Below are positions 27,354 through 36,426 of a stretch of 64,000 nucleotides of DNA, one piece after another. The first letter of the stretch is position 1; every line of letters starts with the position of its first letter. The notes beneath the pieces are model-generated. The model ran no database searches. It was given only the letters and a program-made list of their open reading frames with translations, and was not told the origin of the DNA. The stretch is taken from positions 34,397 to 98,396 of the forward strand of contig CAKSIN010000007.1 of NCBI GenBank assembly GCA_934463115.1, in the 5' to 3' direction. The position numbers and the translations under genes are program-made. The DNA comes from an uncultured Clostridia bacterium (GTDB lineage: Bacteria; Bacillota; Clostridia; UMGS1810).

Positions 27354-28535
27354 TTATGTATTTAACAATTCCTTAAGCCGATTATAAAAATCTATATGCC
27401 AACCCACTTTAAGTTGATTAGCCAGCATGTGGTAACTTCCTCGCATTACAAAAGCCTCTTGACATTTTGGTCGAATTCGAATATCTTTCTTTTCAATATC
27501 ATTAAAAAGACAACGCCCTTTTTTTATTTTCTCTTCTTCTGTCGCTTCGATATATTCTGCAAGTTCATCTTCCATAGCAGCAAAACAATGTTCCCATTCA
27601 TCAATCAAGCAATCTTCGTATTTTTCCAACTCATTAACATACAATAGATCATTTCTGACCCAATTAGCTCTCTGGTTAAATGCTCGATAATAATCTCTTA
27701 AAGCAGTACGCATGCGATGACTGCCAAGACAAATCAATTTAAGTTGCTCGTAAAAAATTTTTTCATTATCACTCAAATCACTTTCTTGCAGATTATCAAC
27801 GTCAAAAATATCTATCGGTAAATTCTCATCAGAATATTCTTGGCTTACGGATACAATGAACGATCTGACCTGTCTTTGGTTAACAAATATAGGAGTGTCC
27901 GAGCTAAGTGCTTCGACTGCTTTTTTGTACCACCAGCCTTCTAGACGTTCACAAATCTGATTCTCATATTTAGGAATACAACTATACCTAATCTGTCGTC
28001 GATAAATTTTTTCAACATCAACTATATTATTTGCACCATCAATAATACAAATTTGGCTAAGCAAACGTTTAAGAATAATTTCATCAGTTTTCAAGAAAGC
28101 TTCGTAATATTTTTTATGTTCCTTATTTTCTGATTTGATACAAATATTCCTTAATTTCTCATACGCACTTTCCTCATTCCGGTTTTTATCTTTTTTCAGG
28201 AAAGAGGCAGCTGTATTGTCTGGTGCAATTGCAGTTGTAACAATAAGAAATTCTGTACCATTTAATATATCCGGAGATTCAGAAATTACATCTATCCATA
28301 CCTTTAATGTTCTCCATAAGTCTGTACTTCCGTCCGTGAGGTTGCCTTGTCGCTGTACATGATGCTTCAACTGGATAAGTTGCTTCGGTATACCGTCTTT
28401 GCTAAATGCAACATCATCAAATTTTTCAATACTTATCTGAAAATCAGAATTGTCATTTCCCAGCAATAGAGCTAAAGCATATCGCACCTGATATAAATAG
28501 CCTAGCAGCTGTTCAGAAGCTTGGTGATTATACAT
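27354..28535 (-). CDS. ABC-3C effector/C-terminal-domain protein with nuclease-like N-terminus
   Basis: A 393-residue protein. The N-terminus has GYLYQVRYAL (12-21), then E37, D40-D41 and QLKHH (55-59). This E..DD..QxK pattern resembles the restriction-endonuclease-like DUF4297/Cap4 group that supplies DNA-cutting effectors in conflict systems. The C-terminal half fits the ABC-3C CTD position and contains GSHRMRTALRDYYRAFNQR. The start is ATG 28535, preceded by GAGGAGGTC; an in-frame ATG at 28574 is less well placed. The expected role is a nuclease controlled by the ATPase on detection of foreign DNA. Nuclease activity is inference. Confidence 0.75.
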   Translation of the reverse strand: MYNHQASEQLLGYLYQVRYALALLLGNDNSDFQISIEKFDDVAFSKDGIPKQLIQLKHHVQRQGNLTDGSTDLWRTLKVWIDVISESPDILNGTEFLIVTTAIAPDNTAASFLKKDKNRNEESAYEKLRNICIKSENKEHKKYYEAFLKTDEIILKRLLSQICIIDGANNIVDVEKIYRRQIRYSCIPKYENQICERLEGWWYKKAVEALSSDTPIFVNQRQVRSFIVSVSQEYSDENLPIDIFDVDNLQESDLSDNEKIFYEQLKLICLGSHRMRTALRDYYRAFNQRANWVRNDLLYVNELEKYEDCLIDEWEHCFAAMEDELAEYIEATEEEKIKKGRCLFNDIEKKDIRIRPKCQEAFVMRGSYHMLANQLKVGWHIDFYNRLKELLNT

Positions 28536-28616
28536 TTTATTATGACCTCCTCTCTCACTTTTCATGGATATCAAAAAGTTTAACCATTTCTATAGTAAAA
28601 AAATTACAGTTTAAAC

Positions 28617-29735
28617 CTAGGACTCGTCTAAAGCGAGTTCCAATTTAAGATACTTCCAAATTCTATTTCTTGTATTGTTTCCTTGCTGTTCTACAATGTT
28701 CATAGCTTTTAATATTGAAAATACTTTTGATACAGTATTAAACGATAAACCCGTTTGTTCTTTTGCATGGGATGTGCTTGATAAAGGGAATTTTTTGAGA
28801 TTATTATACACCATCCAAACACTTCTATCTTTCGATTTTGTAGTACATAGTATTTTTTCATCTTCTGCTATGGCGTTTTCATACTGAATTAACAGCTTAG
28901 AAGACTGTTTTGCAGTTTCTCCTATAGCACTTACAAAAAACTTAACCCACCGGATATATCCACCACTGTATTGTGTTGTTCTTAGTAAATCAAAATATTC
29001 GTTCTTATTGTGATACAAATATTCAGATAAGCACATCAGAGGTAATGCTTCGTTGATAATATCACACAGCACCATCGGAACTATTACTCGCCCAATGATA
29101 CCATTATATTGCTCGAACGGATGAATCATCTCAAATTGATAATGAACCAATGCAGCCTTTATCAACGAATCAGTATCTTTGTCATTGTATATATATGCAG
29201 AAATATCAGCCAATGCTGGTAAAACCGCATCAGGAGCTGTGGGGTTGTAAGTTTTGATATTCGTTTTAATGCCTAACAAAAAGGTTTGCTTATCCCTAAC
29301 ATCAATTGATTTGCCGGTCGCATCACCGTATAATGCAATTCTGCAAAGTTCACTTAGAACGGGGGCTGATATTGTCCTATTCCTTGCTTCCTTGTAAGCT
29401 AGTTCAAGATTATTGATTGGTGCAACATTTCCTTTACCGCCCCCTCGAATGGCAAGTACATCGTGGAAAGAAAGGCTATCATAGTCAACCATTAATGAAT
29501 ATACACACTCTTTTAATAGCATCAATTCGCTGAACGCATCTTTATTTGGGGCATATTTAAGGAGTCCCTCCAGAAATCCAATATTTCTGTGAGCCTCAAT
29601 CAACAAAGCAGATAGCTCATCATCCATCTTATACATATTCCCGTACATTAGAGGGCGAGGTGTAAATGTATAATATTTAAAATTGTTTTTGTTATAGTCA
29701 ATATGCTCAATATAGTCTCCTGTATAAGGAAGCAT
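28617..29735 (-). CDS. Fic-family protein with degenerate active-site motif
   Basis: A Fic/Fic_N-like protein with a C-terminal winged helix (about 325-370), 372 residues from the ATG at 29735, which has GAGGT seven bases upstream (an in-frame ATG at 29768 would add 11). Fic enzymes usually transfer AMP to proteins via HxFx[DE][GA]NGRxxR. Here the segment is HPFEQYNGIIGR: the catalytic His and last Arg remain, but the acidic metal ligand is Gln, the following small residue is Tyr, and the first Arg is Ile. It may have another activity, or act as a binding protein. It is the first gene of the cassette operon reading left. Confidence 0.85.
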   Translation of the reverse strand: MLPYTGDYIEHIDYNKNNFKYYTFTPRPLMYGNMYKMDDELSALLIEAHRNIGFLEGLLKYAPNKDAFSELMLLKECVYSLMVDYDSLSFHDVLAIRGGGKGNVAPINNLELAYKEARNRTISAPVLSELCRIALYGDATGKSIDVRDKQTFLLGIKTNIKTYNPTAPDAVLPALADISAYIYNDKDTDSLIKAALVHYQFEMIHPFEQYNGIIGRVIVPMVLCDIINEALPLMCLSEYLYHNKNEYFDLLRTTQYSGGYIRWVKFFVSAIGETAKQSSKLLIQYENAIAEDEKILCTTKSKDRSVWMVYNNLKKFPLSSTSHAKEQTGLSFNTVSKVFSILKAMNIVEQQGNNTRNRIWKYLKLELALDES

Positions 29736-29870
29736 CTCATATACCTCAATAAAATAATTTATTTTCATTTTATCACAAATATTGAATTATGTAAAGTACT
29801 ATTTCGCATTTTATTTCAAAATATCCATATATATTAAAATAAAAATCTCAAATCAAATTCCACGATTTAG

Positions 29871-29897
29871 TCACCCGTATGTCAAGCTAAAACTAAA
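29871..29897 (+). repeat. Right copy of 27-bp direct repeat
   Basis: Identical to 24841-24867. It ends seven bases before the recombinase stop codon (29905-29907), a usual place for an attachment site of a serine-recombinase element. Confidence 0.9.
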
Positions 29898-29904
29898 AAT
29901 TCTA

Positions 29905-31446
29905 TCAGCCTATTTCAGCCGCATTTTCGGTGCAAAAGTCCTTGATTTTCCACACGATTTCAAGTCTGTTATCGGGATATACACACACCTTTTCGATAAG
30001 CATATCGGCAAGTGCCTGTGTTAAGGCGGTTTCTTTTTTTACCGCTTTTGCCGTGCGGATAATTTTTGCCCTGTTTTCAGTTTCAAGCTGTGAGCGTTCC
30101 TCCGATTTGCGGAATTTATCGTATTGAATACGGTAATTCTCGGTTTTTGTGTCATATTCCTGTTTTAAGCATTTATACTCATCAAGTGTAATTTCCTCTG
30201 TTAAAAGCTGCTCATACAAGAGTTGTTTTTTCTTTTGGCAAGCCGTTATTTGCTTTTTAATATCTGCAAGCTGCTTTGTTTTTATCTGTGCGGTATCAAC
30301 ATTTGAAACATCATCAATATTCAATATGCTTTCGGCTTGTTTAGAGATTATATCAAAAATTGCTTGGTTTAATGCACCTTCCGTAATCTCCGATTTATAG
30401 CAAGGCTCCGTTTCGTCGTTCCTTGTGTAGCTACATCGGTATATCGGTATTTTTTTCGGCACATAATCCATTGCGTGTTTGCAGCAGCCGCACTCAACCT
30501 TTCCACGAAGCGGATAGCTCCGCTGTTTTTTATTCGGCTGCTTAAATGTTCGCCGTACCGCATTAGCCTTTTCAAACAATTTTTCCGAAATAATAGCATC
30601 GTGGTGGTGCGGTATCTTTATCCACTCGCTTTCATCACGCTTGACCATTTTTGTGCTGCCCACATCCTGTACCTTTTGTTTGAGCATCACAAACATACCA
30701 ATATACTGTTCATTGACTATAATTCGGTTTATGGTGGAAATGCTCCAATATTTGCAGTTCGGGAAACGAGAGCCGTAGTTTCCTTTAATGCCCTTGTACT
30801 GTGCAGGAGTAGGAATATTTTTATCAAACAACAGCTTTGATATATATGCGGCAGACTTGCCATCGGCGGTAAGTTCGAATATCATTTTAACCGTTTGGGC
30901 GGCTTTCTCATCTATAATCTGCTCGCCGTTATTTCCGGCTTTATAGCCGTATGTATAATTCCCCGATTTATATTCGCCACGCCGCATTTTTGTATATTTG
31001 GCACTCTTTGTTTTAACCGATAAATCACGGCTGTAATACTCGTTTACGAGGTATTTCACCGCAACGGCAATGCCGCCCGTATCGCCCTTATGTTCGTTGC
31101 TGTCATAGTTATCGCTGACCGATATAAACCGCACACCGAACAGAGGAAATATCTGCTGTGTAAAATATCCGACCTCTATACTGTTTCTTCCAAAGCGTGA
31201 GAAGTCTTTTACCAAAATGCAGTTCATCTTATAAGCTTTAACATCATTCAAAAGCTGCTGAACGGCGGGGCGTTCAAGATTAGTGCCGGAATAGCCGTTA
31301 TCAACATATTCGATAATTTCAACATTATCACCGAGAGCTTCCGCATATTTACGGAGCAAAAGCCTTTGGGATTCAATGCTCATACTCTCAACACGCTTAT
31401 CTTCAACAGACAAACGCAGATATATGGCTATAATGTATCTATCCAT
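29905..31446 (-). CDS. Large serine recombinase 1
   Basis: A 513-residue site-specific recombinase of the resolvase/invertase superfamily, large type. Catalytic Ser13 lies in IYLRLSVED. ILVKDFSRFGRNSIEVG (about residues 72-88) is the conserved helix region. A recombinase domain, a zinc ribbon (VECGCC..YRCS) and a C-terminal coiled coil follow. Its start overlaps the end of the next recombinase by eight bases, so all three recombinases are translated together. The direct repeat next to its stop codon is the likely attachment site. Confidence 0.95.
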   Translation of the reverse strand: MDRYIIAIYLRLSVEDKRVESMSIESQRLLLRKYAEALGDNVEIIEYVDNGYSGTNLERPAVQQLLNDVKAYKMNCILVKDFSRFGRNSIEVGYFTQQIFPLFGVRFISVSDNYDSNEHKGDTGGIAVAVKYLVNEYYSRDLSVKTKSAKYTKMRRGEYKSGNYTYGYKAGNNGEQIIDEKAAQTVKMIFELTADGKSAAYISKLLFDKNIPTPAQYKGIKGNYGSRFPNCKYWSISTINRIIVNEQYIGMFVMLKQKVQDVGSTKMVKRDESEWIKIPHHHDAIISEKLFEKANAVRRTFKQPNKKQRSYPLRGKVECGCCKHAMDYVPKKIPIYRCSYTRNDETEPCYKSEITEGALNQAIFDIISKQAESILNIDDVSNVDTAQIKTKQLADIKKQITACQKKKQLLYEQLLTEEITLDEYKCLKQEYDTKTENYRIQYDKFRKSEERSQLETENRAKIIRTAKAVKKETALTQALADMLIEKVCVYPDNRLEIVWKIKDFCTENAAEIG

Positions 31447-33082
31447 TTGCTATCGCCTCGCTTTCAAATTCGTTATCAAAGCTATATGTTATTTCAACTT
31501 TTTTGCCTTTGTAAATATCTATTCTTGAAATCAGCTTGTCTATAAGCTCTTTGGTAAGCGTGTTGTTTTCAACAATATCCGAAACGGCGTTCGACAGGTC
31601 GCAATATCGGTTATAGCTTTTTTCAAGCTCCAAGTGGCGGTTTTCAACCTCGGTTATCTTTTTCATCGTATCGGAGATTTTATCGCCGTAGCTTTTACGC
31701 ATTTCTTGATATTCCTCTTGCGTTATAATGCCGTTTACAAGATTTTCATATAAGCTGTTCAGAAAATTCCGGTTTTTTGATATGTAAGCTCTTAAATTCT
31801 TTAATTCCGCCTGTTGAGCTTCTATTTCTTTCTTATCATTCAGCGAATAGAATATCAGATTTTTTCTGTCGGCAAGTACAGACGCTTGCGATTTTATTGC
31901 GGTTATAACCACATTGAGCAAATCTTTTTCAAGAATACTGCCGTTATCGCATCCGTCACGCTTATATCTTGTATTTGTAAGACAGCTTATATTATATGCA
32001 AAACCTGTTTTTACTCTTGAAAATCTTGAACGGTGCAATGCTCTGCCGCACTCGCCGCAGAAAATTTTGCCTTTCCATATATTTTCGGTGTAGGGTATTA
32101 CGGTTAGCTTGCTGTGCTTATTTTTCAACTGCTCCATACGCTCCTGTGCTTTATCAAACATATCCTGTGAAATAATAGCCTCGTGCGTATTCGGTACGAC
32201 TATCCATTCATCTTTGTCAACGGCGGTCTGCTTTTTAGCAACGCTATCGCTTTTGCCTTGAACGAGCTTGCCCGTATAGATTTCATATTTTAGTATTCCT
32301 TGAACAGTCATAGTTTGCCATAAGCCGTTACCGATGTTTTTCTTGGAAGTAATATATCCCTTTTGATAACCGTAAACACCCGGTGCCGGAATTTGCCGTT
32401 CGTTAAGCTGCAAGCATATCTCGTTTATTGACATACCGCCGTTAAAAAGCTCAAATATCAGCTTGACAACAGGTGCGGTTTCGGGATTTACGATTAGCTT
32501 ATGACAGTCATTCGGATCTTTCAGATAACCGTATTTCGGTCTTGCACTCACATATTGTCCGTCACGCATTGCCTGCCGTGCCTGTGTTTTGATTTTCTTT
32601 CCGATGTCCAAAGCGTAGGCTTCGTTTATGATATTTTTGATATACAACAGCATTTTATCACCGCTTGAGGGTGTATCCGTATCAAAGTTATCGTTTACGG
32701 CAATAAACCGAACCTTCTTTTCGGGAAAGTAGGTGTCTATATAAAAGCCTGTGTCAATGCTGTTTCTGCCGAGCCTTGACAAGTCCTTTACGATTACGCA
32801 GTCTATCCTGCCGCTTTCAATATCCTCAATCATATGCTGAAATTCGGGGCGGTGAAAGCTTGTGCCTGTTGCTCCGTTGTCGATATATACTCCTGCCAAA
32901 CGCATATTTCCGTTTTGTGCGATAAAATCATCGAGTATCATCTTTTGATTTTCAATGGAATTACCCTTGTTGTGGCTGTCCTCAACCGATAATCTGATAT
33001 ACTGTACCGTTTTTATGTATATAGGCATATTTTCCGGCTTTGTCTGTGCAACAGTGATATTTTTTCTGCTTTTTCTTGCCAT
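31439..33082 (-). CDS. Large serine recombinase 2
   Basis: A 547-residue large serine recombinase. Catalytic Ser32 is in YIRLSVEDSH, after an N-terminal extension of about 25 residues that the other two lack. CVIVKDLSRLGRNSIDTG gives the catalytic-domain signature. The zinc ribbon reads FCGECGRAL and later SCLTN, followed by a coiled coil. It lies one base after recombinase 3. The pairwise division of labour among the three cannot be deduced from sequence. Confidence 0.95.
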   Translation of the reverse strand: MARKSRKNITVAQTKPENMPIYIKTVQYIRLSVEDSHNKGNSIENQKMILDDFIAQNGNMRLAGVYIDNGATGTSFHRPEFQHMIEDIESGRIDCVIVKDLSRLGRNSIDTGFYIDTYFPEKKVRFIAVNDNFDTDTPSSGDKMLLYIKNIINEAYALDIGKKIKTQARQAMRDGQYVSARPKYGYLKDPNDCHKLIVNPETAPVVKLIFELFNGGMSINEICLQLNERQIPAPGVYGYQKGYITSKKNIGNGLWQTMTVQGILKYEIYTGKLVQGKSDSVAKKQTAVDKDEWIVVPNTHEAIISQDMFDKAQERMEQLKNKHSKLTVIPYTENIWKGKIFCGECGRALHRSRFSRVKTGFAYNISCLTNTRYKRDGCDNGSILEKDLLNVVITAIKSQASVLADRKNLIFYSLNDKKEIEAQQAELKNLRAYISKNRNFLNSLYENLVNGIITQEEYQEMRKSYGDKISDTMKKITEVENRHLELEKSYNRYCDLSNAVSDIVENNTLTKELIDKLISRIDIYKGKKVEITYSFDNEFESEAIANG

Positions 33083-33083
33083 A

Positions 33084-34691
33084 TCAAACCACCTCCCGAT
33101 ATTCGCTTAATGCAGTTAATGCCTGTTCGTATTCATCTTTGAAATTAAATGCTATCTGTATGTGCGTTTTATCGTAAATATGGATGCACTCTATAAGGCG
33201 GATAACGATGTTGCGGTCGATTTCATCAATATTTTCAAAGGCTTTGAAGCGTTCTATCCATTGCAGCTTTTTCGAGGTATTGTTTCTGCACTCGTCAAGC
33301 TCGGTTTCAAGCTGTTTTAATGCGTCCTCCAACCGTTTCTTGTCTTTGGAGTAGGAGAAGCTCAGCGTTTTGTAATCCTCTTTATTCAGAATACCGGAAA
33401 TGTAGTTTTCATAAAGGGTTGATTTGTATTCACTTGTTTTGTCAAGCTGTTTTTGTACCTCGCTGATTTGCACCGATATTTTATTGCACATATCCTTGTT
33501 TATTGCATTGTTGTTGATGCCGCCTATTAAAGCGTTCAGAGAAGCAACATTTCTTATATGTCCCTTAATGCTGTCCGTAACACAATTTACAAGGTCGGTT
33601 TCCTTAATCATATTACCGCCTGTGCAGCCGTTTTTCTTTCCGGTGGGGCAATAATAGTAGAAGTATTTTTCGCCGTTATGTGTAACGGTTTTGCGTGTCA
33701 TACGATTTCCGCAGCAGCCGCAGATTAAAATTCCCGAAAACAAATGCAGTTCATTCTTTTTCGGTGATGTTCTTGTGTCGATACGCATAATCTTCTGCAC
33801 AAGCTCAAAATCTTGTCTGCCGATTATCGCTTCGTGTGCGTTTTCGGTCACAAACATCTCATCGGCGTTGCGTTTTACATACTCCTTAACCTTGTAATTC
33901 GGCTTGCCGCATTTGCCTTGTATCAGCTTGCCCGTATAGATTTCGTCTTTGAGAATACGAATTACGGTTGTTGCCGTCCATTTTGAATTTTCCTTATCGC
34001 AGTAGCCGCCTGTGGGGAGTGGGATATTATTGTCCTTTTTATATTCCCTCGGCGATAGAACCGCAAGATAGTTCAGCTCATTTGCAATTCGCTCCGCACT
34101 GTAACCGTCTGTCCGCATTTTGAATATATCCTTTACCACCTGTGCGGCATATTCGTCAACAACAAGCTGATTTTTATTATCATCAGCCTTTTTGTAACCG
34201 TAAACGGGAACGGCTCCGACATAATCGCCGTTTTTCCTTTTGATATTGAGTGCCGTGCGTACCTTTACGGAAATATCACGGCAGTATTCATCATTCATTA
34301 CACCCTTAAACGATACGGAAATATCTCCCGTAACGGCTTCCTTTGCGGTGTCTATATTATCATTTATGGCGATAAAGCGAACACCGAGAGCCGGGAAAAC
34401 TCTGCGGAGATATGTAAAGGTTTCGTTGTACTCTCTGCCGAGCCTTGATAAGTCCTTTACGATTATACAGTTGATTTTTCCGCTTTTGATGTCCTCAAGC
34501 ATTGACTTAAATGCGGGCCGATCAAAAACAATTCCCGAATAACCGTCGTCTACCTGTTCATTAACGATTTTGATGTCGGGGTTTCGTTTGACAAACTCAT
34601 CAATGTATTTTCTTTGGTTTGCTATGCTGTCGCTTTCGTTTGCTCTGTCGCTTGTGTAGGATAAGCGAAGATATTTTGTAGCGTTATACAT
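33084..34691 (-). CDS. Large serine recombinase 3
   Basis: A 535-residue large serine recombinase with catalytic Ser11 in KYLRLSYTSD and IIVKDLSRLGREYNET. The zinc ribbon is ICGCCGNRM..YYYC. It is the first of the three in the transcript, with AAGGAGGTAC before its ATG. The small protein at 34813 is about 120 bases upstream. Three consecutive large serine recombinases are known from Clostridia mobile elements, where more than one may be needed for excision. Confidence 0.95.
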   Translation of the reverse strand: MYNATKYLRLSYTSDRANESDSIANQRKYIDEFVKRNPDIKIVNEQVDDGYSGIVFDRPAFKSMLEDIKSGKINCIIVKDLSRLGREYNETFTYLRRVFPALGVRFIAINDNIDTAKEAVTGDISVSFKGVMNDEYCRDISVKVRTALNIKRKNGDYVGAVPVYGYKKADDNKNQLVVDEYAAQVVKDIFKMRTDGYSAERIANELNYLAVLSPREYKKDNNIPLPTGGYCDKENSKWTATTVIRILKDEIYTGKLIQGKCGKPNYKVKEYVKRNADEMFVTENAHEAIIGRQDFELVQKIMRIDTRTSPKKNELHLFSGILICGCCGNRMTRKTVTHNGEKYFYYYCPTGKKNGCTGGNMIKETDLVNCVTDSIKGHIRNVASLNALIGGINNNAINKDMCNKISVQISEVQKQLDKTSEYKSTLYENYISGILNKEDYKTLSFSYSKDKKRLEDALKQLETELDECRNNTSKKLQWIERFKAFENIDEIDRNIVIRLIECIHIYDKTHIQIAFNFKDEYEQALTALSEYREVV

Positions 34692-34812
34692 AAATTTGTA
34701 CCTCCTTGAAATTTACGGTTTGTCCGCAAAATCAAAGAGTATTGAATTTATCTTGTATTCAATTCTTTTTCCGTAATATATTTTATCACGGAACGGCGAA
34801 CACCGCAAAAAA

Positions 34813-35028
34813 TTATATGATAATGCTTTGCAGACAATCCTCGATGGATAAGCCTTTGTCACTGTATTTTGCCGTAACGACAAAATTTCCGCACTTAAAA
34901 CAATACGGATTTTTAATCTGCCGTATGTATTCCTTGATACGCTCCGGCTTTGGCAAGTCCTTGTTTACGGATATGTCGTTTATATCCACAAGAGTGTCAG
35001 GGTTGGTTAAATCTTTAATATCTGTCAT
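34813..35028 (-). CDS. Small conserved mobile-element protein (DUF6870-like)
   Basis: A 71-residue protein starting MTDIKDLTNPDTLVDIND and containing RIKEYIRQIKNPYCFKCG. Proteins of this form sit in front of recombinase genes in many Clostridia transposons; I associate them with DUF6870 but cannot run the search. GGAGGTCGCACT precedes the ATG. Two cysteines (CFKC) could bind a metal or form a disulphide. No function is known; it may act as a DNA-binding or directionality factor. Confidence 0.7.
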   Translation of the reverse strand: MTDIKDLTNPDTLVDINDISVNKDLPKPERIKEYIRQIKNPYCFKCGNFVVTAKYSDKGLSIEDCLQSIII

Positions 35029-35044
35029 AGTGCGACCTCCTTAA

Positions 35045-35502
35045 AAAATCTTTAATATCACAAATTAAAGCACTTTCAAAATGCGTTAATTTCTAATATC
35101 AAAGTCAAGCCGTACCCGTCCCGAAAGACGGGTACAACTTAAAATTTCTGTTTTGAAGCAATTACAGACGGTGCTTTGCAAAAACACTCCATAGGAATTT
35201 CACCTCTCCATCGTCCGACCGAGCTGCCCCCATTGCCTGCGACGCTTTTAACGCTCGGACTGTGGCTGGGCAGAAGTATCATTGTCCCGATAAAGAGTCA
35301 TCGCCCGCAAGGTAGCCGCCTTGCTTTGCGGCATTGATATTTCTCGCTCGGATAGTTTTTCATCATTGAAAGAAGGATGAAGTAGAAGCAAAAACTATCG
35401 TCTTGGCGTATCTGCCGCTTGGCTCGTCAATACCGGAATGTATCTGTTTGCCGTTATACTGCACCGCCGTTATCTTGCGTGCTTTCTTTGTAAAATGAAA
35501 GG
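35045..35502 (-). other. Structured non-coding leader region of the recombinase module
   Basis: This stretch has no long gene. It holds a perfect nine-base hairpin, GTACCCGTC/GACGGGTAC (35113-35135), a ten-base inverted repeat GATAGTTTTT/AAAAACTATC (35351-35399), and GCCGC/GCGGC near 35320. On the minus strand two very short ORFs are present: 17 codons at 35139-35192 with AGAGGTG upstream, and 28 codons at 35248-35334. A short peptide followed by a hairpin recalls a leader-peptide attenuator, but this is inference. It is distinctly richer in GC than the flanking AT-rich DNA. Confidence 0.4.
35052..35079 (-). promoter_or_regulatory. Probable promoter of the recombinase operon
   Basis: On the minus strand TTGAAA (35074-35079) and TATTAA (35052-35057) are 16 bases apart and about 25 bases before the small mobile-element gene. 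Confidence 0.4.
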
Positions 35503-35847
35503 TTATGTACTCTGTTTAGACATCGCGTACTTGTTAATTATTGTCGCAATCAGATGTTGCTCGTTTTCACAAACGGTAGGCATAAGCCTTAACAAAAGAC
35601 TTTCCTCGTCTATGGACAAAGGTAAATAAAGCTCTTTTCGGTACCCGCTCATTAAAAACGCTCCTCCATCTATTCCTGTTTTGGTACATATAGGTGCATA
35701 TCGGCTCAAAAACAGTATATCCCTGCGAATTGTCCTGTCTGAAACAGAATAATGAAATGCCAAATCTTTCATAGAGCATTTATTGTTTCGCATAAGGATA
35801 AAAAGAATTTCAAGTCTTCTTTCAAAAGAAGTTAATTGCCTATCCAA
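35503..35847 (-). CDS. Small HTH (DeoR-like) regulator
   Basis: A 114-residue protein with an N-terminal helix-turn-helix (about 8-48): FERRLEILFILMRNNKC, then MKDLAFHYSVSDRTIRRDI. The fold is of the DeoR/HTH_11 kind. The C-terminal half has no known effector domain. It starts with TTG at 35847 after AAAGGAGGTG. It probably regulates the recombinase module downstream; the target is unknown. Confidence 0.75.
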   Translation of the reverse strand: MDRQLTSFERRLEILFILMRNNKCSMKDLAFHYSVSDRTIRRDILFLSRYAPICTKTGIDGGAFLMSGYRKELYLPLSIDEESLLLRLMPTVCENEQHLIATIINKYAMSKQST

Positions 35848-36426
35848 GCCGACTGCACCTCCTTTCGCTAACTATTCTAAATGATATTGCGGACAGTTCT
35901 TTTCCTAAACCAAAAAATAATTTCATAATTTCGCCCTTTTGTGTAAATTTTGTTGAATTTGCATAAAAGAGAGAGGCGGAGCACGGCTATGTTTACTAAT
36001 AAATTTCAAACAAAAACAGCCAAACTTGCCCGTTCTAAAAATACGGGTAAATTTGGCTGTACGGTATGAGTGTGTTTTTGCTCCACCATCTGAGTCCGAA
36101 TTATTATTCTTTCTGCTGCTTGCCCTGTGTTGATGAGAGCGATTTCTTCTAATATAAACAAATATAATTGGTGTTGGACAACGACACATTTTATATCACT
36201 CCTAACCGCACGGCAACTCACTTTATAAAAGCGGATACCATATATGCGTGCAAGATTGCCACGCCAAATGTATTTAGTTATATTGAATTTATTTCATTGT
36301 TGCAAAAAGTCAAAAAAGACCATAGAATTACTGTAAATTCTACGGTCTTAATATTGGTTTTTGCTTGTTATTTACTTTTTTATATCTTTTTTTCATAATC
36401 AACACCTGCGTATATGTCAGCACAGA
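35848..36426. other. Non-coding interval between two regulators
   Basis: No gene is supported here. Two small overlapping minus-strand frames (35923-36189 and 36006-36221) run through a hairpin and are not convincing, although the first has an AGGAG before its ATG. The hairpin at 36016-36060 forms an 18-bp stem with wobble pairs when transcribed from the minus strand and is followed by TTTTTG. A second hairpin is at 36316-36349. A short minus-strand RNA between them is possible. Confidence 0.4.
36316..36349 (-). terminator. Terminator downstream of the XRE regulator
   Basis: AAGACCGTAGAATT pairs with AATTCTATGGTCTT on the minus strand (one wobble) and is followed by a run of T. It is about 80 bases after the XRE stop codon. 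Confidence 0.65.

Larger units (their letters stand above)
24841..29897. mobile_element. Cassette flanked by 27-bp direct repeats carrying ABC-3C and Fic genes
   Basis: Identical 27-base sequences lie at 24841-24867 and 29871-29897 in the same orientation. Between them are four minus-strand genes that are visibly more AT-rich than the backbone. The right copy is seven bases from the stop codon of a large serine recombinase. The simplest reading is a cassette integrated at the attachment site of the adjacent recombinase module. Exact ends and the recombination core are inferred. Confidence 0.6.

Noticed and set aside
36006..36221. 71-codon and overlapping 88-codon minus-strand ORFs between the two regulators
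   Set aside because: Both run through a strong hairpin with T-run and no family is recognised. One has an AGGAG, so it is left as a remote possibility only.
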